From the NCBI GenBank assembly GCA_025356445.1, contig JANXSZ010000025.1:1-64000 (forward strand): a stretch of 64,000 bases of DNA, in the 5' to 3' direction. Within the stretch, counting starts at the first letter, position 1; each line of letters begins with the position of its first letter. Positions 44,392 to 55,123 of this stretch are shown in pieces. Made by a program: the position numbers and the translations under genes. The notes below the pieces were generated by a model. That model saw only the letters and a program-made list of their open reading frames with translations, searched no databases and was not told where the DNA came from. Origin of the DNA: Betaproteobacteria bacterium. GTDB lineage: Bacteria; Pseudomonadota; Gammaproteobacteria; Burkholderiales; Burkholderiaceae_C.

Positions 44392-45470
44392 CCCAAACTT
44401 TAGGCGCGCTGCGCATCCAGATTGACGCCGTAGACCAAGAGCTGCTGGCCCTGCTGAACCGCCGTGCCGCGCTGGCAGGTGAGGTCGGTGAAATCAAACG
44501 CATCGACGGTTCACCCGTGTTTCGTCCCGAGCGCGAAGCCCAAGTGATTCAAAACCTGCAAGACACCAACCTTGGCCCACTCAAGCGCGAGAACGTGGCG
44601 ACGGTCTGGCGCGAAGTGATGTCGGCCTGCCGTGCGCTGGAAGCCCCTCAGCGTGTGGCCTACCTTGGCCCCGCAGGCACGTTCAGCGAAGAAGCCGCCT
44701 TTCGCTTCTTTGGAACAAGCATCGAGTGCATCCCCTGCAACAGCTTTGACGAGGTGTTCCACGCCACCACCGCAGGCAGCGCGCAATATGGCGTAGTGCC
44801 GGTCGAAAACAACACCGAGGGCGTAGTGACACGCTCACTCGATTTATTCCTCAACTCTCCGCTGCACATCGTCGGTGAAGTCAGCTTGCTGGTGCGCCAT
44901 AACCTGCTGCGCCTGTCGAACTCGCTGGAAGACATTGAGGTCGTCTGCGCTCACCCGCAAGCATTGGCGCAGTGCCATATCTGGCTCACCACCCATCTGC
45001 CCCATGCCGAGCGGCGCGCCGTGTCGAGCAATGCCGAAGGCGCACGCCTCGCCGCCACCAACCCGGCCTGGGCGGGCATTGCCAGCGTGCAAGCCGGTTC
45101 ACAATTTGGCCTGCATGTGGCTGCCCACGCGGTGCAAAACGACGCCTTCAACCGCACCCGCTTCAGCATCATTTGCCTGCCCCAAACCTTGGCGGCCCCC
45201 GAGGCCAGCGGCAAAGACTGCGTGAGCCTGATCGTCTCCGTGCCGAACAAACCAGGGGCCGTGCATGACATTTTGGTGCCCCTCAAAACCCACGGTGTGT
45301 CCATGACGCGCTTTGAATCCCGTCCAGCCAAATCAGGGCAATGGGAGTATTACTTTTACATCGATTTGCAAGGCCACCCCTCGCAACCCCACGTCGCCGC
45401 GGCACTGCAAGACCTGCAAAGCCTGTGCGCTTTTTACAAAGTGCTGGGCACCTACCCTGCGGCAGAGTGA
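44388..45470 (+). CDS. pheA: Bifunctional chorismate mutase/prephenate dehydratase (P-protein)
   Basis: 360 residues in three parts. An AroQ chorismate mutase comes first (about 1-85: [26 protein letters not shown]). Prephenate dehydratase is next (about 90-270: [13 protein letters not shown], the NNTEG motif and [10 protein letters not shown] with the TRF motif). A C-terminal ACT domain (about 280-355) contains [18 protein letters not shown], the phenylalanine-sensing segment. It turns chorismate into phenylpyruvate and should be inhibited by phenylalanine. It follows serC with overlap and precedes tyrA by 30 bp. The hisC copy often found here in Burkholderiales is absent. Confidence 0.97.
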   Translation: MTQTLGALRIQIDAVDQELLALLNRRAALAGEVGEIKRIDGSPVFRPEREAQVIQNLQDTNLGPLKRENVATVWREVMSACRALEAPQRVAYLGPAGTFSEEAAFRFFGTSIECIPCNSFDEVFHATTAGSAQYGVVPVENNTEGVVTRSLDLFLNSPLHIVGEVSLLVRHNLLRLSNSLEDIEVVCAHPQALAQCHIWLTTHLPHAERRAVSSNAEGARLAATNPAWAGIASVQAGSQFGLHVAAHAVQNDAFNRTRFSIICLPQTLAAPEASGKDCVSLIVSVPNKPGAVHDILVPLKTHGVSMTRFESRPAKSGQWEYYFYIDLQGHPSQPHVAAALQDLQSLCAFYKVLGTYPAAE

Positions 45471-45500
45471 GTCCTTTGAATTTACCCCACAGAGCTGCAC

Positions 45501-46379
45501 ATGTTTGAACAATTAGGACTGATTGGCTGCGGGCTGATGGGTGGCTCGTTCGCGCTGGCGTGCAAGCGGGCAGGCTTGGTCAAACGCGTGGTGGGCTACA
45601 GCAAATCACCCTCGACAACCGAGCGCGCCCGTCAACTGGGTGTGATTGACCAAGAAGCCTCCTCCGCACTGATGGCTGTGTCCGGCTCTGACCTGGTGCT
45701 GGTGGCCGTGCCCGTTGCCGCTACCGAAGCAACGCTCAAAGCCGTCAAGGGTTTGATCACACCAACCACCTTGCTGATGGACGTCGGCTCCACCAAACGT
45801 GATGTGGTGGACGCAGCAAGACGTGCATTGCGTGAGCAAATGGGCAGCTTCGTGCCGTGCCACCCCATCACAGGCAAAGAAGTGGCGGGGGTAGAACATG
45901 CAGACGCAAACCTGTACATTGACCAAAAAATCGTACTGACACCCGTCGAAAAAACCCTCACAGCCCAGCTCAAACGCGCGACCGCACTGTGGGCAGCCCT
46001 GGGCGGCAAAGTCGTCACCATGTCACCCGATGCGCATGATGCCGCTTTTGCGGCAGTCAGCCACCTGCCCCATTTGATTGCTTTTGCAGCCATCAACGCC
46101 ATCATCCGCCAACCCCAAGGTAACGAGTACCTGGATTTGGCAGGCCCAGGCTTTCGCGACTTCTCGCGCATCGCCGCCAGTGATCCGCAGGTGTGGCACG
46201 ATATTTTTGCCACCAACAAAGCACAGTTGTTGGAACAATCGCAGTTTTTCCGGGAAAACCTGCTGGCCATGGAGCGCATGATCGAAAACAGTGATCGCGC
46301 CGGGCTGATGCAGCAAATTGCCCAAGCCAGTGCCACACGAGCGGCATGGCACATGGGGGCGGACAAACCGGGACGCTAG
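45501..46379 (+). CDS. tyrA: Prephenate dehydrogenase
   Basis: 292 residues. The N-terminal NAD-binding motif is [20 protein letters not shown], followed by [26 protein letters not shown], the substrate-site [16 protein letters not shown] and the helical C-terminal dimerisation part ([26 protein letters not shown]). It oxidises prephenate (or arogenate) for tyrosine synthesis. No ACT domain is present, so feedback differs from longer TyrA forms. Confidence 0.95.
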   Translation: MFEQLGLIGCGLMGGSFALACKRAGLVKRVVGYSKSPSTTERARQLGVIDQEASSALMAVSGSDLVLVAVPVAATEATLKAVKGLITPTTLLMDVGSTKRDVVDAARRALREQMGSFVPCHPITGKEVAGVEHADANLYIDQKIVLTPVEKTLTAQLKRATALWAALGGKVVTMSPDAHDAAFAAVSHLPHLIAFAAINAIIRQPQGNEYLDLAGPGFRDFSRIAASDPQVWHDIFATNKAQLLEQSQFFRENLLAMERMIENSDRAGLMQQIAQASATRAAWHMGADKPGR

Positions 46380-46465
46380 CCTTGCCGCTGGTTTTAGGTT
46401 CAGTTTTTCGATTTCTCTCGACTTTGATTTTTGCGGCGTCTGCACACCAGCGCCCTGTTGACGCC

Positions 46466-48544
46466 ATGTATTCCATACCCTTTCTCGATCTCCCTCCCTT
46501 GGCCACGGCTGGTGGCACTGTGGTGCTACCTGGCTCCAAAAGCATCTCCAACCGCGTGCTGCTGCTCTCTGCTTTGTGCACAGGCACCACCGAAGTCAGG
46601 GACGTGCTGGACTCTGACGACACCCGCGTCATGCTGGAAGCCTTGCGACAAATAGGTTGCGGTGTGGTGCTGAACGGCAGCCATGCCAGCATCACCGGCA
46701 TTGGCGACAAAGCAAGCACGGCAGCACAGCAAGACACCTTGAAGCTTTTCATGGGCAATGCAGGTACCGCTATGCGCCCCCTCACGGCCGCATTGGCATT
46801 GCTTGGCGGCTGCTTCGAGCTGAGTGGCGTCGCCCGTATGCACGAGCGTCCCATTGGTGACTTGGTCGATGGACTGCGGCAATTGGGCTGTGAGGTCGAC
46901 TACCTGGGCCAAGACGGCTACCCACCGCTGCGCCTGGGTGGCACGACCGGTCAACCTTCTCTCAAGCTGGGGCAAGCCATCAAGGTGCGCGGCGATGTGT
47001 CCAGCCAGTTTCTCACCGCCTTGCTGATGGCCTTGCCTTTGGCGTCCAACGGTGCACACGGCTTGCCCCCGCAGGCGATTGACATTGAAGTGGTGGGCGA
47101 GCTGATTTCACGCCCCTACATCGCTATCACCCTAAAGCTGCTGGCCCGCTTTGGCATTGCAGTAACGTGTGATGGCTGGCAACGCTTCACCATTCCAGCA
47201 GGTAGCCGCTACCAGTCACCTGGCACCGTTTACGTCGAGGCAGATGCGTCATCCGCTAGCTATTTCATAGCGCTTGGTGCCCTTGCAGCAAGCGCTACTG
47301 GTCAAAATGATCCTAAAACCATTCGCATTGAAGGCGTAGGTGCTGACTCCATTCAAGGTGACATTCGCTTTGTAGAGGCCGCTGAGCAAATGGGCGCTCA
47401 AGTCACCAGCGGCCCTAACTGGTTGGAAGTGTGTCGCAGCCCACAAGCGCTTGCTGCTGGGGCATTGTTTGCTATAGATTTGGACAGCAACCACATTCCT
47501 GACGCGGCGATGACGCTGGCGGTGATGGCGCTGTACGCCAAGGGCACCACCAAACTTCGCAATATCGCCAGTTGGCGCGTTAAAGAAACCGACCGTATCG
47601 CCGCCATGGCCACCGAATTGCGCAAACTGGGCGCCAGCGTCGTCGAAGGCCAGGATTTCATTGAAATCACACCGCCTGCCCTCGCAGACTGGCGTGCGGC
47701 CAGCATCCACACCTATGACGACCACCGCGTCGCCATGTGCTTCTCGTTGGCTGCGTTCAACCCTGCGGGCGTACCCGTTCGCATCGAAGACCCGAAATGT
47801 GTGGCCAAAACCTTCCCCGATTACTTTGAAACCCTGTTCTCCGTTGTACAAACGCCGGCCACCAACATCCCCGTGATCTGCATCGATGGCCCCACAGCTT
47901 CAGGCAAAGGCACATTGTCGTCCGAGGTAGCCCACCATTTGGGCTACCACTATCTGGATTCAGGCGCGCTGTACCGCATCACGGGTTTGGCTGCCGTGCG
48001 TGCAGGCCTGGCACTGGAACCTGCCTTTGAAGACGCGATCGCCCTGCTGACCACGCACCTGAGCCTGCGTTTCAAAACCGACCAGGTGCTGCTGGACGGC
48101 GAAGACGTGGCCGACATCATCCGCACCGAAGAAACGGGCATGAACGCCTCCAAAGTGTCCGCGTTGCCGAAAGTGCGCGCCGCCTTGCTCACGCTACAGC
48201 ACAACTTTCGCCAACTCCCAGGCCTGGTGGCCGATGGGCGTGACATGGGTACCGTCATCTTCCCCGATGCACCGCTCAAAATTTACCTGACTGCCAGCGC
48301 CGAACACCGTGCTGAGCGGCGCTATAAGCAATTGATTTCAAAAGGAATTGACACTACAATCAACATTCTTTGCGTTGACTTGACGGCACGTGATAACCGG
48401 GACACCCACCGCGCCATCGCACCCTTGAAGCCAGCGCATGATGCTTTGATGCTGGACAACTCTGACCTTTCGATTGAAGAATCGGTAGACCAAGTGCTGA
48501 ACTGGTGGCAAAGCAAGCAGCCGTTTCAAACCACACCAGTTTGA
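46466..48544 (+). CDS. aroA-cmk: Fused EPSP synthase/cytidylate kinase
   Basis: 692 residues from ATG 46466. Residues about 1-450 are EPSP synthase: [61 protein letters not shown] and [17 protein letters not shown]. From about residue 470 there is a full cytidylate kinase with P-loop [27 protein letters not shown] and [15 protein letters not shown]. The two activities belong to different pathways (shikimate and CMP phosphorylation); fusion is a known Comamonadaceae feature. An in-frame mini-repeat with an 8-bp stem is translated at 47255-47296. Confidence 0.97.
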   Translation: MYSIPFLDLPPLATAGGTVVLPGSKSISNRVLLLSALCTGTTEVRDVLDSDDTRVMLEALRQIGCGVVLNGSHASITGIGDKASTAAQQDTLKLFMGNAGTAMRPLTAALALLGGCFELSGVARMHERPIGDLVDGLRQLGCEVDYLGQDGYPPLRLGGTTGQPSLKLGQAIKVRGDVSSQFLTALLMALPLASNGAHGLPPQAIDIEVVGELISRPYIAITLKLLARFGIAVTCDGWQRFTIPAGSRYQSPGTVYVEADASSASYFIALGALAASATGQNDPKTIRIEGVGADSIQGDIRFVEAAEQMGAQVTSGPNWLEVCRSPQALAAGALFAIDLDSNHIPDAAMTLAVMALYAKGTTKLRNIASWRVKETDRIAAMATELRKLGASVVEGQDFIEITPPALADWRAASIHTYDDHRVAMCFSLAAFNPAGVPVRIEDPKCVAKTFPDYFETLFSVVQTPATNIPVICIDGPTASGKGTLSSEVAHHLGYHYLDSGALYRITGLAAVRAGLALEPAFEDAIALLTTHLSLRFKTDQVLLDGEDVADIIRTEETGMNASKVSALPKVRAALLTLQHNFRQLPGLVADGRDMGTVIFPDAPLKIYLTASAEHRAERRYKQLISKGIDTTINILCVDLTARDNRDTHRAIAPLKPAHDALMLDNSDLSIEESVDQVLNWWQSKQPFQTTPV
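47255..47296. repeat. Mini-repeat inside aroA coding sequence
   Basis: Starts GCTAGCTATTTCAT and contains AGCGCTTG (47269-47276) and its exact inverse CAAGCGCT (47289-47296). It is translated in frame as [14 protein letters not shown] in a surface part of EPSP synthase. It resembles the dispersed Comamonadaceae mini-repeats. Confidence 0.55.
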
Positions 48545-48562
48545 AAAGCTGCAAAAAGCCCC

Positions 48563-48610
48563 AACAGGCTTACCCCGTGCCCACAAGACACCAAGGTCTG
48601 CAAGCCTGTT
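48563..48610 (+). terminator. Terminator-like inverted repeat after aroA-cmk
   Basis: AACAGGCTT (48563-48571) and AAGCCTGTT (48602-48610) pair perfectly around a 30-base loop that itself holds AGAC/GTCT. A T-rich stretch GATTTTGTTAACTTTT follows. It may end or attenuate transcription into rpsA, whose own promoter should lie in the 150 bp downstream. Confidence 0.55.
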
Positions 48611-48763
48611 GATTTTGTTAACTTTTGTTATCGTAACCGCGCTCCAGAGCGCACAATACAACCGTTTCAAGCTATACAAACAGTAGCAATCGTGCTGCTG
48701 TAAACCACGGTGCTTAACCCTGTTTAAGCGCTGTGTAACGCCAAACGGTCTAGGAAAACCTGA

Positions 48764-50446
48764 ATGTCTGAATCTTTTGCCGACCTGTTTGCAGAATCGC
48801 TGACCCGCACCGAGATGCGCCCTGGTGAAGTCATCACCGCTGAAGTCGTCCGCCTTGAGCACGGCTTTGTGGTCGTGAACGCTGGCCTCAAGTCCGAAGC
48901 CTACGTGCCTTTGGAAGAATTCAAAAACGACCGTGGTGAACTCGAAGTTCAAGTCGGCGATTTCGTCTCGGTGGCCATCGGTTCCATTGAAAACGGCTAC
49001 GGCGACACTATTTTGTCCCGCGATACCGCCAAGCGTCTCGCTTCGTGGATGAGCCTGGAAAAAGCCCTGGAATCCGGCGAATTCGTCACCGGTCAGACCA
49101 GTGGCAAGGTCAAGGGCGGCCTCACCGTCCTCGTCAACGGCATCCGCGCTTTCTTGCCCGGTTCGCTGATCGACACCCGCCCCATCAAGGACTTGTCTCC
49201 CTACGAGAACAAGACCATGGAATTCAAGGTCATCAAGCTCGACCGCAAGCGCAACAACGTCGTGCTGTCACGCCGTGCTGTGGTGGAAGCGTCGATGGGC
49301 GAAGAACGCGCCAAACTGATGCAGACCCTCAAAGAAGGTTCTGTGGTTCATGGCGTGGTCAAGAACATCACCGAATACGGTGCTTTCGTTGACTTGGGCG
49401 GTATCGATGGCCTGTTGCACATCACCGACATGGCATGGCGCCGTGTACGTCACCCCTCAGAAGTGGTGACGGCTGGTCAGGAAATCACCGCCAAGATCCT
49501 CAAGTTCGACACCGAAAAGAACCGCGTGTCCTTGGGTCTGAAGCAAATGGGCGACGACCCATGGATGGGTGTCAATCGCCGCTACCCCCAGTCGACCCGC
49601 ATGTTCGGCAAGATCACCAACATCGCCGACTACGGCGCATTTGTGGAACTGGAACCCGGCATCGAAGGCTTGGTGCACGTCTCCGAGATGGACTGGACCA
49701 ACAAGAACATCGCTCCCGCCAAGCTGGTTACGCTGGGCGACGAAGTCGAAGTCATGGTTCTGGAAATCGACGAAGACAAGCGCCGTATCAGCTTGGGCAT
49801 GAAGCAGTGCAAGGCCAACCCATGGCAAGAGTTCGCGCAAAACACCAAGCGTGGCGACCGCGTCAAGGGCCCGATCAAATCCATCACCGATTTCGGCGTG
49901 TTCGTCGGCTTGGCTGCTGGCATCGACGGTCTGGTTCACCTGTCTGACCTGTCTTGGAACGAAACCGGCGAAGCCGCCGTGCGCAACTACAAGAAGGGTC
50001 AAGACGTTGAGGCTATCGTTTTGGCTGTGGACGTGGACCGCGAACGCATCTCCTTGGGCATCAAACAGCTCGATGGCGACCCGTTCACCACCTTCGCCAC
50101 CATCAACGACAAGGGCCAAATCGTCACCGGTAAGGTTAAGACGGTTGACGCTCGTGGCGCTGAAATCGACCTCGGCGAAGACATCATGGGCTACTTGCGC
50201 GTCAGTGAAATCAGCCGTGACCGCGTGGAAGATGCCCGCAACGTGCTCAAAGAAGGCGACGAGATCACTGCTGTGGTGGTCAATATCGACCGCAAGACAC
50301 GCAACATCCAGTTGTCGATCAAGGCGAAAGACATGGCTGACCAAAACGAAGCCATGCAATCCCTGAGCGCACAGTCCACCCGCGAAAATGCTGGCACGAC
50401 CAGCCTGGGCGCTTTGTTGCGTGCCAAGTTGGACAGCAGCAACTAA
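48764..50446 (+). CDS. rpsA: 30S ribosomal protein S1
   Basis: 560 residues with six S1 RNA-binding repeats. The last four show the classic pattern [29 protein letters not shown] (split across the repeat), [34 protein letters not shown] and [17 protein letters not shown]. The full-length six-repeat form is the proteobacterial ribosomal type that binds mRNA leaders. It is downstream of aroA-cmk and upstream of ihfB, a conserved order. Confidence 0.98.
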   Translation: MSESFADLFAESLTRTEMRPGEVITAEVVRLEHGFVVVNAGLKSEAYVPLEEFKNDRGELEVQVGDFVSVAIGSIENGYGDTILSRDTAKRLASWMSLEKALESGEFVTGQTSGKVKGGLTVLVNGIRAFLPGSLIDTRPIKDLSPYENKTMEFKVIKLDRKRNNVVLSRRAVVEASMGEERAKLMQTLKEGSVVHGVVKNITEYGAFVDLGGIDGLLHITDMAWRRVRHPSEVVTAGQEITAKILKFDTEKNRVSLGLKQMGDDPWMGVNRRYPQSTRMFGKITNIADYGAFVELEPGIEGLVHVSEMDWTNKNIAPAKLVTLGDEVEVMVLEIDEDKRRISLGMKQCKANPWQEFAQNTKRGDRVKGPIKSITDFGVFVGLAAGIDGLVHLSDLSWNETGEAAVRNYKKGQDVEAIVLAVDVDRERISLGIKQLDGDPFTTFATINDKGQIVTGKVKTVDARGAEIDLGEDIMGYLRVSEISRDRVEDARNVLKEGDEITAVVVNIDRKTRNIQLSIKAKDMADQNEAMQSLSAQSTRENAGTTSLGALLRAKLDSSN

Positions 50447-50506
50447 GACCTGAACTCAAAAGGCAAACACTTCTAGAATCTTTCCAGAAGCACTGCTCTG
50501 ATGTTC

Positions 50507-50548
50507 GCGACCGGCCACGGTGCCCCTTGGGGTATGTGGGCCGGTCGC
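50507..50548 (+). terminator. Hairpin between rpsA and ihfB
   Basis: GCGACCGGCC (50507-50516) pairs exactly with GGCCGGTCGC (50539-50548); CCCC-TT-GGGG forms inside the loop. TCTGTTT follows. It probably ends rpsA transcripts or partly reads through into ihfB, whose start is 43 bp further on. Confidence 0.65.
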
Positions 50549-50591
50549 TCTGTTTAGAAGCCTCAAAACCCGTTTTCTAGCCCTCTACGCC

Positions 50592-50942
50592 ATGACCCGC
50601 TCTGATTTAGTCGAAGAACTCGCTGCCCGTTTTGGTCAGCTCACCCACAGAGATGCCGAGCACGCCGTCAAGACTATTCTGGACGCGATGAGCGACGCCT
50701 TGGCACGCGGCCACCGTATTGAAATTCGTGGCTTTGGCAGCTTTTCCATCAGCCACCGTTCTCCCCGCATGGGCCGCAACCCGCGCAACGGGGAAAGCGT
50801 GGCGATTCCCGAGAAGCGGGTACCACATTTCAAACCCGGTAAAGCATTGCGTGAAGCCGTTGACCTGCGCACTGCGGCGCTGCTGGCCCAAGAGCCATCC
50901 GTTGCACACACGGCATCAGAAATCGCCCGGCCCGACAGGTAA
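50592..50942 (+). CDS. ihfB: Integration host factor beta subunit
   Basis: 116 residues; the IHF/HU core (about 1-92) reads [42 protein letters not shown] and [15 protein letters not shown]. The Pro that intercalates DNA is in GRNPR. A C-terminal tail of about 20 residues exceeds the E. coli length. With IhfA it bends DNA. ATG 50592 is the family start. It lies 25 bp before lapA. Confidence 0.96.
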   Translation: MTRSDLVEELAARFGQLTHRDAEHAVKTILDAMSDALARGHRIEIRGFGSFSISHRSPRMGRNPRNGESVAIPEKRVPHFKPGKALREAVDLRTAALLAQEPSVAHTASEIARPDR

Positions 50943-50967
50943 AATCAGTGCGTCACTGGGAACCTTG

Positions 50968-51318
50968 ATGAAATACCTCTCATGGCTGCTCAAAGCAGCC
51001 ATTTTTTTTACCCTCTTCGCCTTCGCCCTGAACAACCAGCAGGACGTGACGTTGCATTTCTTCTTCGGCACCGTATGGCAAGCACCGCTGGTACTGGTGG
51101 TGCTTGCCGTGTTTACCGTAGGCGTCGCCATTGGCGTGCTGGGCATGGTGCCACGTTGGTGGAAGCACCGCCGTGTCGCTGCACGCCTGGTACAGCAAAG
51201 CAGCCCACCTGATGCGGCCTCACCATCAAGCAACGGCCTCAACACCGCGACCACCTCGCTCCCGACCAAAGACGTGACGCCTAACGCTGTGGTGCCCAGC
51301 CAACCTTATGGAATTTGA
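50968..51318 (+). CDS. lapA: LPS assembly regulator LapA
   Basis: 116 residues with two membrane helices (about 5-22 and 42-62) and motifs ALNNQQDVTLHFFFG and VFTVGVAIGVLGM, the DUF1049 signature. A Pro/Ser/Thr-rich tail follows. It works with LapB in the inner membrane to control LpxC turnover and LPS output. It overlaps lapB by 11 bases, so the two are translated together. Confidence 0.9.
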   Translation: MKYLSWLLKAAIFFTLFAFALNNQQDVTLHFFFGTVWQAPLVLVVLAVFTVGVAIGVLGMVPRWWKHRRVAARLVQQSSPPDAASPSSNGLNTATTSLPTKDVTPNAVVPSQPYGI

Positions 51319-52441
51319 TGTCAGCTGGATTTTGCTCGGCCTGCCCATCACCTTTGTGCTGGGCTGGATGGCCTCCCGAATGGATTTCCGCCAGTTGCGC
51401 ATTGAAAACCGACAAGCCCCAAAGGCCTACTTCAAAGGCTTGAATTTCCTGCTCAATGAGCAGCAAGACCAGGCCATTGACGCCTTCATCGAAGCCGTCC
51501 AAAACGACCCCGACACCTCGGAACTGCACTTCGCACTGGGCAACCTGTTCCGCCGTCGAGGCGAGTATGAAAGGGCTGTGCGCGTCCACGAACACCTGCT
51601 GGCCCGTGCCGACCTCGTCCCCTCTGACCGACACCGTGCGCAGCACGCACTGGCGCTGGACTTCCTGAAAGCGGGCCTGCTCGACCGCGCCGAAGCCGCC
51701 TTGCGCAAACTCCAAGACACAGCCTTTGAAGCCGAAGCCGGTTTGGCCTTGCTGGCCATTTACGAGCGCTCCCGCGACTGGCCCCAAGCCGCTGAAATTG
51801 CCCAAAAACTGGAAGCGAGCGGGCAAGGCAGCTTTGGCGTGCGCCGCGCCCACTACCTGTGCGAACAAGCGCTGCAAACGGACAGCACCACCGCGACGGC
51901 GTTGCTGCTGCAAGCCCTGGAACTGGCCAGCGATACCGCCCGCCCCGGCCTGGAACTGGCACAACTGCAACACCGCAGCGGCGACGCCGAATCCGCCTTT
52001 GAAACCCTGAGCCAGACGGCGCAAACCGTGCCCGCAGCCATGCCCCTGCTGGCCAAACTGCTGACCGACACTGCGCAGGCTTGCGGCCGCCAAGAGGACG
52101 CCCTGCGCCTTCTGCACACCAGCTACACCCAGCGCCCCTCGCTCGACGTGATGGAAGCGCTGGCGGCCTTGGACCACAGTGTCGCCACGCCCCGCGACTG
52201 GTATTTGCGCCACCTGGAACGCGAACCCTCGCTGGTCGCCGCAGCCAAATGGATCGCCGGGGAAAAGCTGGAGAACGAGCAGTTCCATCCCCAAGTCCAG
52301 CGTGCACTGAACCACGCCTTGAAACCGCTCACCCGCTACCGCTGCGCCGCTTGCGGGTTTGAAGCCTCGCAGCACTTTTGGCAATGCCCCGGCTGCCAAA
52401 CCTGGGACAGCTACCCCGCCCGCCGCATCGAAGAACTATGA
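51308..52441 (+). CDS. lapB: LPS assembly protein LapB
   Basis: 377 residues. An N-terminal membrane helix (ILLGLPITFVLGWMASRMD) is followed by a TPR array (about 45-300) and a C-terminal rubredoxin-type zinc fold with CAACGFEASQHFWQCPGCQTWD, the four cysteines of LapB. It recruits FtsH to degrade LpxC and coordinates LPS synthesis. The ATG of the next gene overlaps its stop. Linkage to heptose genes fits a shared LPS role. Confidence 0.95.
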   Translation: MEFDVSWILLGLPITFVLGWMASRMDFRQLRIENRQAPKAYFKGLNFLLNEQQDQAIDAFIEAVQNDPDTSELHFALGNLFRRRGEYERAVRVHEHLLARADLVPSDRHRAQHALALDFLKAGLLDRAEAALRKLQDTAFEAEAGLALLAIYERSRDWPQAAEIAQKLEASGQGSFGVRRAHYLCEQALQTDSTTATALLLQALELASDTARPGLELAQLQHRSGDAESAFETLSQTAQTVPAAMPLLAKLLTDTAQACGRQEDALRLLHTSYTQRPSLDVMEALAALDHSVATPRDWYLRHLEREPSLVAAAKWIAGEKLENEQFHPQVQRALNHALKPLTRYRCAACGFEASQHFWQCPGCQTWDSYPARRIEEL

Positions 52442-53403
52442 CAACGACTTCACTCTCATCCCCTCCCACGTTCACGCCCTTGTCCCGCGACAAACTCGCC
52501 GCCGCCCGCGTGCTGGTGGTCGGAGACACCATGCTTGACCGCTACTGGTACGGTGCGGTAGACCGTATTTCCCCCGAAGCCCCTGTGCCCGTAGTACGCA
52601 TTACCCGGGAAGAAGAGCGCATAGGCGGCAGTGCCAACGTCGCCTACAACGTGGTCACGCTGGGAGCACAAGCCTCGCTGCTGACCGTGGTGGGCGAAGA
52701 CGAGGCCAGCCACAAGCTCGAAGCTCTGGTCGCCAAAACCGGTATCACCGCTCACTTTGGCCGTGATGCCGCGCTGAAAACCACCGTGAAGCTCCGCGTC
52801 ATTGGCCGCCAACAACAGCTGCTGCGGCTGGATTTTGAGAACACCCCCCCCAGTGAAGTGCTGGCCTCCCAATCCGCCACGTTCGTAGATTTACTGCCCC
52901 AGCACCAGGTTGTACTGATGTCTGATTACGGCAAAGGCGGCCTCACCCACGTCACCGAGATGATCGCCAACGCCATCGCTGCCGGTAAACCCGTGCTGGT
53001 AGACCCCAAAGGCAGCGACTACACACGCTACAAAAACGCGAGCGTCATCACCCCTAACCGTGCAGAGTTGCAGCAAGTGGTCGGCAGTTGGCACAGCGAA
53101 GACGAGTTACGTACCAAAGCCCACAACCTGCGCGAACAACTCGGCCTGCAAGCCGTGCTGCTGACCCGCAGCGAAGACGGCATGACATTGTTTGACGCCC
53201 AAGGCGAACTCAGCGTGAAAGCCGCTGCCCGTGAGGTGTTCGACGTGACCGGCGCTGGCGACACCGTGATCGCCAGCCTCGCCGCCCTGGTCGCCGCAGG
53301 CCTGACCTTGCGCGAAGCCATGCCCTGGGCTAACAAAGCCGGTGGCATCGTCGTCGGTAAATTTGGTACCGCCACCGCGTCGTATGAGGAACTGATCGCA
53401 TGA
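52438..53403 (+). CDS. hldE1: D-glycero-beta-D-manno-heptose-7-phosphate kinase
   Basis: 321 residues of the PfkB/ribokinase fold from ATG 52438, which overlaps the lapB stop. Motifs are [25 protein letters not shown] and the C-terminal anion-hole [15 protein letters not shown]. It matches the kinase half of HldE (RfaE domain I); the adenylyltransferase half is absent, so RfaE domain II must be encoded elsewhere, as is usual in Burkholderiales. It acts in ADP-heptose synthesis for the LPS core. Confidence 0.93.
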   Translation: MTTTSLSSPPTFTPLSRDKLAAARVLVVGDTMLDRYWYGAVDRISPEAPVPVVRITREEERIGGSANVAYNVVTLGAQASLLTVVGEDEASHKLEALVAKTGITAHFGRDAALKTTVKLRVIGRQQQLLRLDFENTPPSEVLASQSATFVDLLPQHQVVLMSDYGKGGLTHVTEMIANAIAAGKPVLVDPKGSDYTRYKNASVITPNRAELQQVVGSWHSEDELRTKAHNLREQLGLQAVLLTRSEDGMTLFDAQGELSVKAAAREVFDVTGAGDTVIASLAALVAAGLTLREAMPWANKAGGIVVGKFGTATASYEELIA

Positions 53404-54422
53404 ACCTTGAAAATCAAAAAAACCCCACCCTGGTTGTCACAGGTGCTGCCGGCTTCATCGGCTCCAACCTCATCCAGGGTCTGAACGCCCGAGGCCTCAC
53501 CAACATCATCGCGGTCGATGATTTGACTCAGGGTGACAAATTCCTCAACCTCGCCGACCTGAAGCTGGCCGACTACGTGGATGCTGACACCTTTTACACC
53601 CGCTTCGCGCAAGGTGGCTATGGCCAGGTTGAAGCCGTGTTCCACGAAGGCGCATGCAGCGACACCATGGAGCAAAACGGCAAGTACATGATGGCAAACA
53701 ACTACACGCTCTCGTGCGGTTTGTTCGACGCTTGCCAAGCCCAGGGCACACGATTGCTCTACGCCTCGTCCGCCGCAACCTACGGCGGCTCCGCCACCTT
53801 CCGTGAAGTGCCCGAGTTTGAAGCCCCGCTGAACGTCTACGGTTACAGCAAGCTGCTGTTCGACCAGAAACTGCGCCGCGAGATCGGCGACGATTTCTCA
53901 GCCGCCCGCGCCCAGGTTGTCGGCTTTCGCTACTTCAACGTCTACGGCCCCCGAGAGCAGCACAAAGGCCGCATGGCCAGCGTCGCATTTCACCAGTTCC
54001 ACCAGTTCCGAGCAGAAGGTAAGGTGAAGTTGTTCGGCGAATACGGTGGTTATGCACCAGGCGCACAGCTGCGCGATTTCATCTTCATCGACGATGTGGT
54101 CGCCGTGAACCTGTGGTTCTATGACCACCCCGGCCAGTCCGGCGTGTTCAATTTGGGCACAGGGCGGGCACAGCCTTTTAACGACGTGGCACTGGCCGTG
54201 GTGAACAGCTTTCGCGCCAGCAAACAAGAACCCGCACTGACGCTGGCCGATGCCGTGTCCGCAGGCTTGATCGAGTACATCAACTTCCCCGACGCGCTGC
54301 GGGGCAAGTACCAGTGCTATACGCAGGCTGATTTAGCGAAGCTGCGGAGCACTGGGTGCAACCATGCGTTTGTGGATGTGGCAGGCGGCGTTGCGCAGTA
54401 CTTTGCACGCTCAAATACCTGA
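53400..54422 (+). CDS. hldD: ADP-L-glycero-D-manno-heptose 6-epimerase
   Basis: 340-residue SDR-family epimerase. The NAD motif is [21 protein letters not shown], and the catalytic Tyr-x3-Lys is [19 protein letters not shown] and [20 protein letters not shown] are typical of HldD. It forms ADP-L-glycero-D-manno-heptose. It overlaps hldE1 as ATGA; hldE1-hldD are translationally coupled. It converges with dedA, overlapping its 3' end by 12 bp. Confidence 0.96.
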   Translation: MNLENQKNPTLVVTGAAGFIGSNLIQGLNARGLTNIIAVDDLTQGDKFLNLADLKLADYVDADTFYTRFAQGGYGQVEAVFHEGACSDTMEQNGKYMMANNYTLSCGLFDACQAQGTRLLYASSAATYGGSATFREVPEFEAPLNVYGYSKLLFDQKLRREIGDDFSAARAQVVGFRYFNVYGPREQHKGRMASVAFHQFHQFRAEGKVKLFGEYGGYAPGAQLRDFIFIDDVVAVNLWFYDHPGQSGVFNLGTGRAQPFNDVALAVVNSFRASKQEPALTLADAVSAGLIEYINFPDALRGKYQCYTQADLAKLRSTGCNHAFVDVAGGVAQYFARSNT

Positions 54423-55058
54423 TTTTTTCCCCCGCGCCCGCCAAGCCCCCACCGCGATCACCAGCCCGGGAATGAAGATCATCGCCCAGATGATCTTGTC
54501 CAGGTTGTGCTTCACCCAAGGGATGCTGCCCAAAAAATACCCTGCCGTGATAATGCCCACCACCCACAGGGCACCCCCTCCCACGTCATAAGCCGTGAAT
54601 TTGCTGCGCGTCATCTTGGCCACGCCGGCCACAAACGGCGCAAAGGTGCGCAAGAAGGGCATGAACCGCGCCGCCACGATGGTGATGCCACCGTATTTTT
54701 CGTAAAACGCGTGCGCCTGGTCGAAAGCTTTTTTATTGAAGAAGCGGGAATCCTCCCACTGAAAAACTTTGGGACCGAAATAACGACCCAAGGCATAGTT
54801 GCTTTGGTTGCCCAACACCGCTGCGGCAAACAGCAAGCCGATGCTCAAAGGGTAGCTCATCAGCCCTACGCCGCACATCGCCCCCACCACGAAGAGCAAC
54901 GAGTCCCCAGGTAAAAAAGGCATCACGACCAAGCCGGTTTCCACAAAAATAATCACGAACAGCAGAGCGTAAACCCAGGCACCGTAGTTCGTGACAAAGG
55001 TTTCCAGGTGCCGGTCTACGTGCAGCACAAAGTCGAGTAGCAGGTGAATCATGTCCAT
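54411..55058 (-). CDS. DedA-family membrane protein
   Basis: About 215 residues with the DedA plan: N-terminal helices ([17 protein letters not shown]), [26 protein letters not shown] with the conserved Glu and Pro-Gly-Asp, [32 protein letters not shown] and [19 protein letters not shown] with the two arginines. DedA proteins move lipids or act as proton-linked transporters at the inner membrane. ATG 55058 is chosen; MDM at 55052 is an alternative. Confidence 0.92.
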   Translation of the reverse strand: MDMIHLLLDFVLHVDRHLETFVTNYGAWVYALLFVIIFVETGLVVMPFLPGDSLLFVVGAMCGVGLMSYPLSIGLLFAAAVLGNQSNYALGRYFGPKVFQWEDSRFFNKKAFDQAHAFYEKYGGITIVAARFMPFLRTFAPFVAGVAKMTRSKFTAYDVGGGALWVVGIITAGYFLGSIPWVKHNLDKIIWAMIFIPGLVIAVGAWRARGKKSGI

Positions 55059-55123
55059 GGGCAGGATTATCACCGGCCTAAAATCAGAGATCTCTTCAGT
55101 GACCTCCTCTGCGCTTCGCCTAC

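Noticed and set aside
49457-50359. 300-residue frame opposite rpsA
   Set aside because: Antisense shadow of six S1 repeats; periodic sequence reflects the repeats.
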